Assembly: GCA_028015205.1 (NCBI GenBank)
Contig: CM051514.1
Location: 6,882,001 to 6,946,000, forward strand
DNA: 64,000 bases
Source of the DNA: Mytilisepta virgata
Lineage: Eukaryota > Mollusca > Bivalvia > Mytilida > Mytilidae
Direction: 5' to 3'
The notes beneath the pieces were generated by a model that saw only the letters and a list, made by a program, of their open reading frames with translations, was not told the origin of the DNA and did not search any database. The position numbers and the translations under genes were made by a program. Shown here piece by piece: positions 40,745 to 53,689 of the stretch; within the stretch, counting starts at the first letter, position 1, and every line of letters starts with the position of its first letter.

Positions 40745-41190
40745 TATAATATAATAAAAATTTGTAAGGGTTCCACGGAACCCAGTGTCTCAGTTTCTTT
40801 CGCTGTTGTCTATGTTTTCAGTGTAATAATGGAATGTACATAATTTTTCTCCACATGTTATTTACTGATCATGAAGAAGCTTCTGTCCAAGTTTAGTAAA
40901 AAGCCAGGATGGTTTAAGAAAGTAATTAATTTTTTTAAAAACTTTAATTGCAGACACTATGTAATGTTATCTAGGAGAAAAAACTGAGTTCATTTATAAA
41001 AACATACATAAAAAATGGGAAAAAAATTATTACAAAATTTTCCTCTGGATACTATCTTTTGAACATGAACAAGCTTATGTTCAAATTTGGTTAAAATACA
41101 GGATGGTTTAAGAAAGTAATTAATGTTTTAAAAACTTTAACTGCAGACTGTATGTAATAATAACTAGGAGAAAAAAAGTTCATTTAAAAG
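40745..41190 (+). repeat. Dispersed repeat, GGGTTCCACGGAACCC head and ~190-bp body units
   Basis: Head at 40767-40830, then two diverged body units (AAGAAGCTTCTGTCCAAGTTTAGTAAAA; AACAAGCTTATGTTCAAATTTGG). It ends against an AGGCTCTCAAGAGCCT hairpin at 41196. Confidence 0.6.
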
Positions 41191-41191
41191 T

Positions 41192-42430
41192 ACAAGAGGC
41201 TCTCAAGAGCCTGAATTGTTCACATGTTATTTTTGTGTAGATCTTGCATCAATGATTTATTACGCTATTTAATGAATACCGTCGCATTTTTCGCCTTAAT
41301 ATTGACTTGTACAGCTAAAATCAAGAATCCTGAACCCAAATATATATGTTGCCAAGGACTTAATCATCCGTTGCTCTTCTAAGGAAATGCATGAGCAAAA
41401 ATAAATAAAAAAATGACTCAGTTAAACAACAATCTAATTTTAGAATTGCTCCTTATTTTCGTTCGGTTGTTTATATGTCGCAAGTGGGAGATCTAACTAC
41501 AGCCATTGAGGGTCATGTCTGGTTCCCTAGTAAACACACTCTTATTTTAACTGAGTAGACAAAATGGGAATTACCCCTTGTTCTCTAGTAAACACACTAA
41601 ATTGAAACAAGTAGACCAAATGGGAATTTTTTTTATATTCTACAGATGTAACGGGAACAGACCATATGGAAACAGACCAAATGGAAGTAGACCAAGTGGG
41701 ATGTTACCTGTTCAACATACAGATATTGGGATGTTTTTACAGCATTTATGATTTTACCACCCCAAAGTTTTGATGATAATTCTAAAGCCAATTAACTCGA
41801 ATTGTAGAACAGTCAAGTAACCGTCTTACTTATTTGACCTTATAATTATTTCCAACAAAACTAGCATCAGTAGAATATGCTATAACCCATGCTTATACAA
41901 ACTTCCATCTTTTAAGAAAGACCTAAAAATCATTTCTCATTATGGATAATTTGGAGGTCCAACTTGTTGAGAAACAGGCGTTGCAAAGATGTCAGAGAAC
42001 AACCTAACCCATGGCCATCTGTTAAGACTGTGGGAACAGCATGAAGATAAAACCATTAGCACACCACAGTTCCAGGGATCAGTTGGAAATATTTAGGCAA
42101 TTGCAGTTCCTGACCCAACAACTGACGACTCCAATTTTGACAATGACAGTAGTGTTACAATGTATTTAGTGCTCCATAATATATAACAAAATAATATCAA
42201 TCAGATTGATGATCACAAATTTCCAACTCTTTCTGATTTCAGCTGTTTAAAACAATACTTATGGCTTTTCGCTGATAAAAAGGACATTTTCAAAGGACAA
42301 ACCTCGCATTTATACTCATATAAACTTTATATTTTGGAACAATGTACATATATTGTACATATTTTAGCACTGATATTTTCAACATTTTATGGAGCACTAT
42401 ATACATGTATTTATATTGTAAGGCCAAAGT
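41192..42430. other. Non-coding stretch starting with an AGGCTCT hairpin
   Basis: CAAGAGGCTCTCAAGAGCCTGAA (41193-41215) is the reversed terminal hairpin of the CACCTGG repeat family. The remainder is unassigned; no gene. Confidence 0.4.
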
Positions 42431-42454
42431 AAACTAGAGATTGTGTCTGTAAGA

Positions 42455-42870
42455 CAAGGATGCCCCACCTAAAATGTAGGTCATCGCGTATGAATGCTCA
42501 GTACTATCCAAGTTACATCCACTGATGAAGTTTCATCGATACACTATGCTAAGTTCCAAAGAAATGAACCTAAATTCAAAACTTAACCAGAGTCACTAAA
42601 GCGTAAAATGTAGGTCATAATGACCCAATTATTGTATGACTGCTCAATACTACCCAAGGCACATCCACTGATGAAGTTTCATTGATACACTATGCTTAGT
42701 TCCAAAGAAATGAACCTAAACGTAAAACTTAACCAAAGTCACTCAAGCATGAAATATAGGTCATAGCAACCCTGCGTTGTACTATACAAGAGGACTGTAG
42801 TGGTGAAATATCAATGATATATTACTATAGGTTTCTGAGAAATGGAACTAAACTCAAAACGTAACCGAAT
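42455..42870. repeat. ~146-bp tandem repeat, about three units
   Basis: CATCCACTGATGAAGTTTCAT recurs at 42516 and 42662, with AAGTTCCAAAGAAATGAACCTAAA and TAACC-AGTCACT in register; the third unit is diverged. Confidence 0.6.
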
Positions 42871-45435
42871 CGGAACGTACGTACGGACAAGGGTAAATCT
42901 ATATGCATAAATATGTCTGTTTCTGGTTACCCGACCAACCTCATTTTTAGCCGCGATCTCAAATATTTTTTTAATGTCGGATCGGGGAGAAAAAACCTGA
43001 AATTTATCGGTTTTTCTTGAAACAGTTTATTATTTAGATTAGCCTTTGAACTGCACTTATAAAATGTTTAATTTCAGGGGAACATGTAAATGCAGTAAGC
43101 GTTTGTCTGATTAATTCTTAACAAACGGCATGGCTAACCGGTCGCTGTGTGATAAATCTGTCTAAATGTGAACACATTGAGGCCAAACAATTACTGAAAT
43201 CTATTGATTTCCCCATAAATTTGACATGATGAATATCTTCACTGAACACCACGATGCCACTGGACATTTTGACACAATTTACAAGTATCTTGCTGCAAGA
43301 CACTCGATCAAAAAGAGTCTTGTGCCTGAAAAAACTCAAAGGTAGGTAGAAATCAAAGGAACACAACTCTGTCCATTGCTTTTTAGACTGACACGGTGTG
43401 TGCTTCATGTTTACATATAAATGAATCTGCCCAAACCATGTTTAATACTTTTTTCTTTTGTTTATGCTCTCTTGGGCCCTACATTTACAAGGGAGGGCTA
43501 TTTGATTCTTTTTTGGCCTGTTTATATTTTTTTTTGAGTGAAAAGTTCAAATATTTTGTAAAATATTGCTAAAAATTTTAATAATTGCAAATCAAATTAT
43601 CATCCTCTGACACCCTCTTTAATATCTTGTATAGATTTGCAAGCTAGTAAAATCAGACTAAGTTGTCTACATTTAGATATGGTTTATAAAGTCTTGTTTT
43701 TGCATTTGATATAAAATTATTTTTCTTAGCAGAAATAGCTAAAGCCTGCCACTATATGCATCCTTGATATTCCTTTATTCAAATGTGTTTTATACAAAAA
43801 TGTATCAGGTAAGTAAAATCAGCCTTCAAAATTACCCCCCCCCCCCCCCCCCAAACCATATACACATACCTACCAACTGCCACTATTTGCGGGGGATTTC
43901 CCCCGTGAAAGCTCCCAAATGGAAATTTTGAACGAGCAATTTTGTCCACAATTTAAACATGTTAAAACAAAACAATTTACCATGGCTATAAGTTTTTAAA
44001 AATATGAAGAAGCCAAAAAAAACATTTAATAAATAAAAGGGACCCCTTTTAAGGGTTTTGTAGGATTATGAGCCTTCTTGCACATTAAACCCCCGTGGGC
44101 ATTTTGAAATGTTGGCAGGTATGTATACAGAACCTAATATTTATTAACATGGTGACATCAGTCAGCTGAATACATTTATATGTCCCCAGTCTCTATAGAT
44201 AAATTACAGATGTAGAGTATATAAATTTCCAGTTTGACCATCTTCCATTTTTTGGAATGACATGACAATAATTTATCAAAATAAAATGCTTTTCCTACCT
44301 AACTGCCCTATGTCATTTTGGGCATCTAACCAGAAACACACATATATTTTATTCTGGCCTAACACAACTGTCATCTTTCACATTTTACATCATAATAACT
44401 TGTTCTAAATTGCTGACTTTCAGTTTTTGGTTCTTTAACCTAATCCAAGTTTGCCAAACCCATATTGCTGACTCCTACTGTTTTGGTTACATGTATTTAA
44501 AACAATACATATTAGTCTTTCTAATAGAAAAATATAACGAGACAAGAAAGACAACATCAGAATAATAAAAATGTAAATTTTCTATTGCGTTATATTTTCA
44601 GGACAGGGCTTCGGAATTTTTTTGAAAATTCACTTGCCCATGGGAAAGTTGTATTAAAATTTTACTTTCCCACACCATAATTCACTTTCCTGTTTTTAAT
44701 TTCCTTTAAAAGTCTGCACTGTTAATGTCAACTACTTTCCGTTTCTTTGATTCGGAAACAAAATATTTGTGCAAGCTCATGCCTGGGGCCTTATTTATTA
44801 AACATTTATCATTGTCAACGTTCGAAACTTTTGGTTTACTGGTAATACTTGATTACGGCTAAACGCAAGGAAAAAACAAGCTAACTTTCAGGAAAACAGT
44901 TTCTAAAATTTAGAATCGTCCAATCATAAACACTGCAAACCAGAACACAATACAAACTATGGTTGCAGTCTTCACAAAGTTTGTCAGTCCTCAGACCAGA
45001 AATGTAACAATTCAGTGCTGTGCTTTCATACATATTTATGTTGTTGAAATATGTAATAAAGTAAAAATTTGTTATATTTGTAATGAAGCTAGAATTCTAT
45101 ATCTGGGGTGGATTGACTTGGGACAGGTCAACTGTTCGCTGGATTGGTTTTGGGAGGGATGGACCTGATACCCTGAGATTCTAATTTCAATCCATGCCTA
45201 CAAGTTATAACCATTGCCTGATGTGAAAAATTTTACTATAAAAAAGTGCTGATGGAAGATTTTGCTTCCAATATGACAATTGGTACAGTGTCATGTTATG
45301 ATACTCTATTATCAAAAGCTTTTCAATTGTCTAAATCAATGGCTCAAGATAATAAAGAGTCATGATATTGTTGTATTGAAGAAATCTTAAAATACTTAAA
45401 TTTAGAATATTTCCTAAATAATAATAACCATGTTA
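42871..45435. other. Non-coding stretch with poly-C run
   Basis: A run of about 18 C (near 43835-43852). No supported gene; a 96-residue minus-strand frame at 43118-43408 has no partner exon. Confidence 0.4.
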
Positions 45436-45439
45436 AAAC

Positions 45440-46204
45440 AAGTTAAATTATAAATAAAGTAAAATCAGTTTTAAAATCAAAAATTGTTAACATATGGAAA
45501 AATAGGTTATTTGATGACAAGAAAAAAGCAGATATCGGAAATAAACTTAGAACTTCTAGATTATTCAAAATTTAATTTATGAAACATATTTAAATATTGG
45601 AAATAGAGAACAAAAAAAGACTTTTATCTAAATTAAATCTCTATGAGTGAGTGATCATTTCCTTGAAATAGAAAGGGGGCGTTATTTCGGAGTTGAAGCT
45701 AAAAACTGCTTATGTAAAACCTATGTTGAAGATGAAAAACATTTTCTACTTGAATGTAAATGCTTAATGACCAAAGGAAAATATTTATAAATAAAATAAA
45801 TAAAAATTTTTAAAATTTTAATCTGTTGACGACTACAGACAGATTTAATTGGCTTATGTCATCAGAAGATTAAATTGTCATTAAGCCGAAGGGTCTTCAG
45901 CACCTAAATGAAGTATACATACAAAGAGAAATGAACTTTTGTCAGGGTCTGATTTGCGGGCTTGATCTGGATCACAGTGCGTTAATATACGTTTTGTAAT
46001 GTACTGATATATGTAAGTTTTCTTTAGTTATTATTTCCTTTTATTAACAATTTTCAATCATATTAATAGTTTACAAATAACATTCATTATCCTTGTTTAA
46101 CTTCATTTGACTGATTTGTATTTTGTTCAACATTGATTATATTTCATTGTCATGCCCAGTAATGTGCTCCGTGATTGGAAAATAAATGATCTGTATCTGC
46201 ATCT
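45440..46204 (+). pseudogene. LINE C-terminal fragment
   Basis: Broken frame with LRTSRLFKI, then GVEAKNCLCKTYVEDEKHF and HFLLECKCL (zinc-knuckle-like C-terminus, 45690-45770), and a 3' end TTGGAAAATAAATGATCTGTATCTG. Related to the LINE remnants at 39985 and 47330. Confidence 0.5.
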
Positions 46205-46748
46205 ATAGGTTAGTTAGATATTGCAGAAAATAAATTGTATAAGACACAACCTGCATTGCAAGGCCGCATGCTACTTTAATGAATTTCTTTGTTTTACGTT
46301 CACCTCTGGAAACTGATTCTTTGTTTAGGGTCACATAAAATATGGGAGTTCATATTCCGCTTTATACCTAATAAAAGAATAAAGGATCTTCCAGTTTGTA
46401 GGGGCATATCTGCTGAAAGTCGAGTTCTCTTCATTTACCACATCGTCTCCATTCAAATTTCGCGTCTTACCCATGATGCACCAAAACACTTCGGGGGAGA
46501 CAACTCATTTATATCCCATTTCGTACAAGTACCCGCTCACTTCGCAGACGTCCGCGTTTAAAATTTTCAACTATATTTTCGTTATTTTAACTCAGGTGCT
46601 AAAATAGTGCCGAAAAAATTATACCAAAGCATCAAAACTTTATTTATGTAACACAAGTTATTTATCTGATGTTCTCAGAAAAAACACTATAAAAAACAGT
46701 TATTTTTTCAGGGGTAGATAACTCTGGGTAAACAAGCACACAGCAAAA
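46205..46748 (+). other. 5' region of the sepiapterin reductase gene
   Basis: Upstream of the ATG the sequence becomes less AT-rich around 46380-46560 and holds several CG dinucleotides, which may be the promoter. No TATA box is obvious. Confidence 0.35.
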
Positions 46749-49700
46749 ATGAGTTTGTTCGATAGAAAATCTTTGTACATCGTTACGGGAGCCAGCAGAG
46801 GGATTGGAAAGAGTGTTGCTGTTAATTTTGCCAAAAAAGCGAATCATCAATCAACATTCTTCTTGTTGTCAAGAAACGTTAAAGCGTTAGAAACCGTTAA
46901 AACAGAAATCAATTCTTCTTGTCCGAAATTGAAAGTAGTAATTTATGAGTTTGATCAAGGACTTCTGGACGAGAATAAAACAGGAATAATCTTTGAAACT
47001 ATACTGACAGAAAATAACTTGTCATTAGATGGTTATGAACAAGCTGTCATTGTTCACAATGCCGCAACATTAGGAGACAACAGCAAATTTGTTAAAGATT
47101 TAAATAAAGTTGATGAACTGAATGCATATTTTGCTGTCAATGTAACAGGAATGATTTTGTTAAATTCAGCATTTTTGAAATCATTCACACAAGATCTTTT
47201 CATGCATAGATATGTCATTGATATGTCATCGTTATCTGCAGTTCAACCATTCAGAAACTTCAGTCTATATTGTACAGGTGAGATCAATTCATTTTGATGC
47301 AACATCTGTTATATAACTATAACTATGACATTTTTATTTCCAATCAAAGGGCCCTAAAAGGGCAGTAAGTATAAAGGATAGTCGATACAACATACAAGAC
47401 AAAAGGGAGGGAAAGAGTATTCATTGATAGAGTACACAATAATTATTACATGTTAAACCACACGTAGCATATATGACACAAATATTTTTCAAAATAAATA
47501 TAATACTAATGTGATGGTATGGAAACTAGGGCATATTATCATGCAAAAACCTGGGGACAGAGTATTAAATTTCTTGATCCTCAAAGTTTAGAATAAAAAA
47601 AAAATTCTGCCAATCAGATAAATTGAAAAAACTTTTAACTTTAGATGATGCGATCTCATTATATTTTTCTGGTCTTTATATTTGCAGCACTTCATAAGAA
47701 AATGTATGTCATCTTCAACTTCATGGTAGGAGCAATTTTTACAAATTCTTTCATGGCAAGGTGTTTTATTGTAGTGCCCAGTTTCAATAAGAAGTTCATG
47801 AGCTGATATTCTGAACCTACAAAGGGACTTTCTAAAATTTGTTTTGATATTAAAATAAGTGGCTAATTTGCCATCTTTAAATAATTGACTAGTCTTTAAC
47901 TAATCTGTCATGTACTTTTCAGAGAGACTTTTTCTTAGCAAAAAACCGAATTTGCTCTTACATGTACTCTGAGTTAAAGCATTGTGTTTTAATCCAAAAA
48001 TTTTAAAGAGTATCTTAATAGTTGAGAACCAAGATTTTCTGTTCATAGCATCTAGTTCTTTGCAACAAATATCCATCATTCAATAAAGGAAATTCTGTTG
48101 CCAAATTTTCTAGTCTGTAACAATATTTTAAGACTGAATTCATTTTATCATAATGAAGTGGATGTCTACCTAGTTCAGAAAGAGAAGCATGGTTAACACT
48201 TTTTCTATTTACTCCAAGTATATTTTCACAAAATCTAAGGTGCAAATTATCACATTTGAGGTTTTTGTAACAAAGATCAAGCGATAAATCATGATCATCT
48301 AATTTTTTATTGTTTACATTAAGAACACCCCAAATTTCTGCTCCATTTGAGCACAGGCTTGACTGTATGATCAAAAACATTCAGAAAGGTTTTTATACCT
48401 GGATTTAAACTGAAAAAATCTTTTTGTAATTTAAAGTAAGCCTTCAGTCCTTTCTTGTACAGTTCAATTTTTACAAATGAGAAAGTTCCGGAGGGTGAAA
48501 AATAAATTCCTAAATATTTGTACTTAGCAACACATTCAATCTCTATTTTTTTTTATAAGTGAATCTTTAATGTTCTACCTGCTTTATTGAAAATAATAAT
48601 TTTACGTTTAAAACTAGTAACTCTTTGGCAATAATGGTTTTTTGTTATTTCAACATGTTCAAATGGGGATGGTCACCAGTACCTTCATTCTTTCATTCTT
48701 ACTTATCACCATTTATATAGCTTGAACATTTTATTTTGTCATTCAGGTCGTAAACAACATTTCATATTTTTTTTTCACTTATGAAATGCTAACAGTTCGG
48801 TCTTGGTCATTTCGTCAATGGTTTTATGTGTCAATTCTCATTAACGAGTCAAGGGGATATTGGTTTAATTAAATTTTTGACATCATATATTTATTTTTAT
48901 TTTACCATGGCCAAAATGACATCGGACCAAACTGGTTTATGTCCGAAACATCTCGAAAGCTTTCACTTAGACTTACAGCAAGGAAAAAGTGACAGAAATT
49001 ATTTTGATGGAAAAAATAAATATGAACCGTTGAAAGGATTATTTATAAACAAAATAATTGAAGCTATTTATGTCATTTACTGTTCACCCAACTAAACGTA
49101 TGGTATTTTGACAGTAAACCTTCAAATCAAAATTATAAAACACAATTTGATGACTTTTAAGGTTAGAAAACAAGCAAATTGATGTATAAAAGGGGGCGGG
49201 GGGAATTTGGGTGGCAAAGAATTTGAAAAAAAAATTATAAACAGTTTTTATCACTTGTATGTTTATTTTATATTTATGTACTTATATATTTTACAAATGT
49301 ATTTAGTGTTTGTCTCAATAGTTGTTCTTGTTCAATAGATGAAAAATGACTTGATGATACACTGTTTTGCATAAAAGAATTTCTTTCATCAGGACATTTG
49401 TCTCAAAAGTATAATTTATTCTGACAAAGAATGAAATACAATGTACTTGTTCATATTTCTTTAAAGTTTGTACATCATTATGCTTTTCCATTTCAGACCT
49501 GAAACTGTTGGAAAGAATCTCTTTTCCAAAAGGGGCCTCGGTGGCCGAGTGGTCTAGGTAGTTCGTCATGACTACTAATGATCACTAGCCTGTGATCTGT
49601 TGGTTTTATACTAGTAAATAAAAATATTATTTTAATTTCAGGTAAGGCTGCTCGTGACATGTTTTTTAAGGTATTAGCTGAAGAGGAATCTACCATAAGA

Positions 49701-50508
49701 GTACTTAACTATGCCCCGGGACCATGTAATACAGACATGCTGACAAAGTGTAGAGAAAATACAATTGACCCTGAGGTCAAAGCAATGTTTCAGTGTAAGT
49801 ATATAAACTATAAAATTGACTATTAAAATGTAAATAAGGAAACATTTATAGGGGGCAAGGAAGGAATTTGAAACATAAAGTTTGTTTAAAAAAGAACTGT
49901 AAACTTGTTCGGACTGCATTGCTGTATTCAATGAACCAGTCAATTGAAGCAAAAAGCCAAATAGCTGTAACTGGGGTGTATTGGTGCACCTATAATTAAA
50001 CTTTTATTAAGGCATATGAAATTAAGAGTGAACATATCTGCTTTTAATGACTAATTGGCTATGTGTTAGTGAGATTGCATTCAGTCCTTTAGACATCTAC
50101 AGTAACTCTTACCACACGTAAAAAGAAAGTTTACAAACTTGCCAATTTTTTAGTCTTCAAAATTTCATAAAAAAGGACTCTTTTTATTTGTGACATGTCA
50201 TATTGATATGCAGTAAAACTTTAATCACTTCAACACTATTAAGATTCAAAAGAATAGATTTTCCATCCAAGGGAGGTAACAAGTAGGTGGATATACCCAT
50301 TATATTAAGGGTATTTGAGGTCAAGAGACCTAAGCTTCACTTGTTTTCTTTTATCTAAGGCAGTTCATAGATTCCATTTATATTCATTTTAGCTATGTAT
50401 GAAGAAGGAAAGATATTGGATTGTGATACATCTGTACAGAAATTGATGGATCTGTTAGAGAGAGATACGTTTGTTTCAGGAGCACATATAGACTATTTTG
50501 ATTGCTAA
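46749..50508 (+). CDS. SPR: Sepiapterin reductase, three exons
   Basis: Exons 46749-47277, 49642-49794 and 50393-50508 join in phase (G|GT, T|CT) with GT/AG borders to give 265 residues, near the usual 261 for animal SPR. It is a short-chain dehydrogenase: NADP-binding TGASRGIG (13-20), NAA-type HNAATLGD (103-110), catalytic Ser in DMSSLSA (160/161), and Y174-x3-K178 split by intron 1. The PF-A-LYC-GKAARDM, NYAPGP and C-terminal SGAHIDYFD blocks are specific to sepiapterin reductase. It makes the last NADPH-dependent reductions to tetrahydrobiopterin, the cofactor of aromatic amino-acid hydroxylases and nitric-oxide synthase; cytosolic. The frame is intact. Intron 1 holds a LINE remnant and a SINE piece. 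Confidence 0.93.
47330..48620 (-). pseudogene. LINE 3' remnant in SPR intron 1
   Basis: Reversed relative to SPR. The minus-strand ORF 48015-48380 contains NGAEIWGVLN, LHLRFCENILGVNRKS and LSELGRHPLH, typical of the region after the reverse transcriptase core. The 3' end lies at about 47340 with the TGCCCTTTTAGGGCCC hairpin and TGGAAATAAA, matching 40610-40660 on the other strand. Confidence 0.65.
49533..49600 (+). repeat. tRNA-derived SINE head fragment
   Basis: GGGCCTCGGTGGCCGAGTGG carries a tRNA A-box (TGGCCGAGTGG). A recognisable B-box is lacking and the sequence degrades after about 60 bases, so this is a SINE fragment, not a tRNA gene. It sits 40 bp before SPR exon 2. Confidence 0.5.
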
Positions 50509-50846
50509 ATGAAGAAATTGATTTTTACAATATTTTTTATAACATTCCAATGTATTATCAACTTTTTTCCATAGACATTTGTGTGTCAGCATAAGGAATA
50601 CATGTTGGGATTGATATTGAGAAATGTGGCCCTCCCATTTTTTTTTGGGGAGGGGGGGGGGGGGGGGGGGTCATGGAAGGGTTTTTTGATAATTTTGGTG
50701 TAACTTTTTTAATAGTCGTCCGATTTTTATGATTTTTGGGCTTTGAATTTTTTTTAATGCATTTTTCACTATATTTTAATGTTTTTGAGATATAAAGGGC
50801 CGAAAAAGGGACACACCTTAATTTTGGAAACTTTTTAATTTCTTAT
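50509..50846. other. SPR 3' flank with poly-G run
   Basis: 3' flank with a G-rich run of about 25 (50648-50671). No gene. Confidence 0.4.
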
Positions 50847-50976
50847 TACCGTATTTTCCTGACTATAGGTCGAGACTTTTTTACTTTAAAATGACCATTT
50901 TACCATTATAAGTCTATGGAGAAAGTATCAATTAGACCTATAGTCCACATAGACTTATAGTCCAGAAAATACAGTA
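50847..50976. mobile_element. 130-bp MITE with TA ends
   Basis: TACCGTATTTTCCTGACTATAGGTC and CCAGAAAATACAGTA ends; the core is shared with 35705-35817, with a 15-18 bp internal duplication (TAGTCCACATAGACTTATAGTCC). Confidence 0.7.
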
Positions 50977-51065
50977 AATTTTGATGATTTTTAACCGGAT
51001 TTTCATAGGAAAATATCGGTTATTAATTTGGTGATGTACGGCGGGCGAACGGGCGGGCGGCTGCC

Positions 51066-51560
51066 AAACAGTGTCCGTGCAATAACTTATGAACTGTTCA
51101 ACCAAAGCTTTTCAAATTTTAATATGTTGTTACTGATGACAAAATGGAGGTCAAGTTTGATATTGACGATTTTCACTTTCACTGTTCAAGAGTTATGGTT
51201 CTTGAAAGATTGAAAAATGGCTTTTCCAGTGGTGTCCGTGTGATAACTTATGACCTGTTCAACCAAAGCTTTTCAAATTTTAGTATGTTGTTACTGATGA
51301 CAAAATGGAGGTCAAGTTCGATATTGACGATTTTCACTTTCACCGTTCAGGAGTTATGGTTCTTGGAAAATTGAAAAATGGCTTTCCCAGTGGTGTCCGT
51401 GTGATAACTTATGAACTGTTCAACCAAAGCTTTTCAAATTTTAATATGTTGTTACTGATGACAAAATGGATGTCAAAGTCGATATTGACGATTTCCACTT
51501 TCACCGTTCCGATATTGACGATTTTCACTTTCACCGTTCAGGAGTTATGGTTCTAAAAAA
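51066..51560 (+). repeat. 161-bp tandem repeat, three units
   Basis: GTGTCCGTG-AATAACTTATGA, TTCAACCAAAGCTTTTCAAA and ATTGACGATTTTCACTTTCA recur at a 161-bp step; the last unit carries a 28-bp internal duplication of GATATTGACGATTT. ORFs over it are by-products. Confidence 0.75.
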
Positions 51561-53640
51561 TTGAAAAAAGGCAGTTCAAGTCGTTGTTTCCATGCAAAGG
51601 TCATTTGTTGTTGTCAAGTTATTACTTTTCTTGTGGCATATTTGTGGCCCTTCATACAGCAGAAAATGAGATATTCAGCAGTTCCATCTCAAAAATTCCA
51701 ATATTTGTCACTTACTATAAATAGGAGGTCAAGATTGATTTTTGCCTTTCCATTTCTGAACCCTACAAAACCCTACAAAAATTCATTTATATTTCTTTAC
51801 TTCATCCTGTTTGGGAATCCAGATTTGCAAACATCATTTCCATGCAGGAAAATCCGGTTTGCTGTCATTCGACAGCCTCTTGTTTTTTAAATGGTTTGGC
51901 ATAAGAAATTCAATAAAAGTTACTTAAGGCATTTTTGTGTAACTTTTGTCATTTCAGAGATAAAGGAGATAAAAAGTTCCAATATTAGCCATTTTGCAGT
52001 ACACCTAACATGGCAGCCATAGGCAATCTTTGATTTTCATTGGCCAAATTTCAAAAATCTTCCATGATGCTACAGTATGAAATGTTTTGAAACTTTGCAG
52101 GATTGATGACAACAGTACCCTTTACAAACGATCCACTTTTGGTTGAGATTCGTCCGCACAACCGACGGCTGTGGCAGTTCAAACTTTCCATTGAAACCAT
52201 ATGTGAAAAGACTTTTTTGTCAATTGCTCAGGAACTAATGGGCAGATTGTAACCAAAGTTGGCAGGGATGATGTATGGAAGGACCTCCATTAAATTTCAA
52301 CCTTTGTTTCCAGATGGATGAATAACATTGCCGACAGAGGCCATCTTTGATTTTTATTGGCCAATTTTCTAAAATATTCTGCTCTAAAACTACATTATGA
52401 AATGTTTTGAAACTTTGCATGATTGATGAAAACTATACCCACTACAAACAATCCACTTCTGGTTGCGCTCAACAGACGGCTGAAGCTGTTCCAGTTTCCA
52501 TTCAAACCATATGGGAAAAGACTTTTTTGTCATTTTCCCAGGAACAAATGGGCAGACTTTAACCAAAGTTGTCAAGTATCTCATATGGAAGGACAGATGC
52601 AAACGATCCACCTTTTTTAGGTCAAAGATCAAATATCAAGGTTACTTTGGCATTTTGTGTCTCTTTAAAAGCCTCAGGGATACAAAGAGCTTACATGTTA
52701 TAATAGCCTAATAAAAGCCAGGTGAGCCTCTAGTTTATTATTTCCAAGGATTAGGCTTCAAAGTTAGCAATTTTGGAGAAAACATAAAACAAATTATTTT
52801 TCTTCTGATTTCAATTTTTCTTTTAATTCATTTTGATGAGTGCTTTCAATGGTATGCCAACAGATTTTTTCTATCTTTTACAGTTTTTGAGATATAGGTG
52901 GTTAAAGCGGCCAAAAAGCAAGGTGGCTGGAGTTTTAAATTTTTTTTGGTTTTTCAGGTAGGTCCAATATTTCTGTATAATCATGTATATTACATTATCC
53001 AACACTTTATTAGGTAAAGTCTATTACTATGTCCACATTTACTTTTATTCTTTACCCGTCGACATGTTATGGTCATATCATGCTGTGCCAAGCGAAGCCC
53101 TTTATTAATATAATGGTGTGTAAAAGGGAGACAGTACCAACATTTCCACATGGAATGTAACAGTGTTAAGTAATATACTGTTCACCTGTATTACATTGCT
53201 TTTTTATGTTCAACTTTTTTGAGATATTGTTAAAACAGAATTTCGTACTTACAGGTAAATATCCCTACTTGCAATGTGTTCCATGAAAATGCAACATGAA
53301 GGTGAAATTTCTATTTTTCATTTATTGTGAATGAAAATTTTATTTCCTGTTTCACCCATTATCATACCCCTTTGTACAACTCTCCATGAAATATTTTGAA
53401 CTGTATACTTCAATTTAAAACATTCCAGGTGCATGATTTGGACTTCTCCACTTTAGTGTTCCAATAGGTAGTTTTCTAGTCTATTGTGTGTCTGCATTTA
53501 TATTTAACCAAGAAATATAGTTAACCTGCATTCCTTCTCTACCCTGTTGTTTGTATCTAAAGAGTCATGTGTAGTTTTCTCCACTTAAGTATAGTGTAGG
53601 TTTCTAGCTAGTTGTCTACATTTATATCTAACCAAAGATT
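51561..53640. other. Repeat-rich non-coding stretch
   Basis: Two diverged copies of a ~300-bp unit (TGAAATGTTTTGAAACTTTGCA-GATTGATGA at 52079 and 52397) and a truncated CACCTGG-family end (AGCCAGGTGAGCCTCTAG, 52710). No gene. Confidence 0.5.
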
Positions 53641-53689
53641 AAAATTAAGTAGACATCAAGGAGATGGAATCCATCTCTGTGGGCCCAAC

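Noticed and set aside
43118..43408. 96-residue minus-strand ORF
   Set aside because: No partner exon, poor donor site and no recognised motif. It could be a first exon, but I cannot support it.
46289..46561. ORF upstream of SPR and a minus-strand ATG at 46474 suggesting a divergent gene
   Set aside because: No downstream exon or coding bias; the ATG sits beside a GT that may be chance.
49533..49600. tRNA gene
   Set aside because: Only the A-box half is tRNA-like; no B-box or closed cloverleaf, so it is a SINE fragment.
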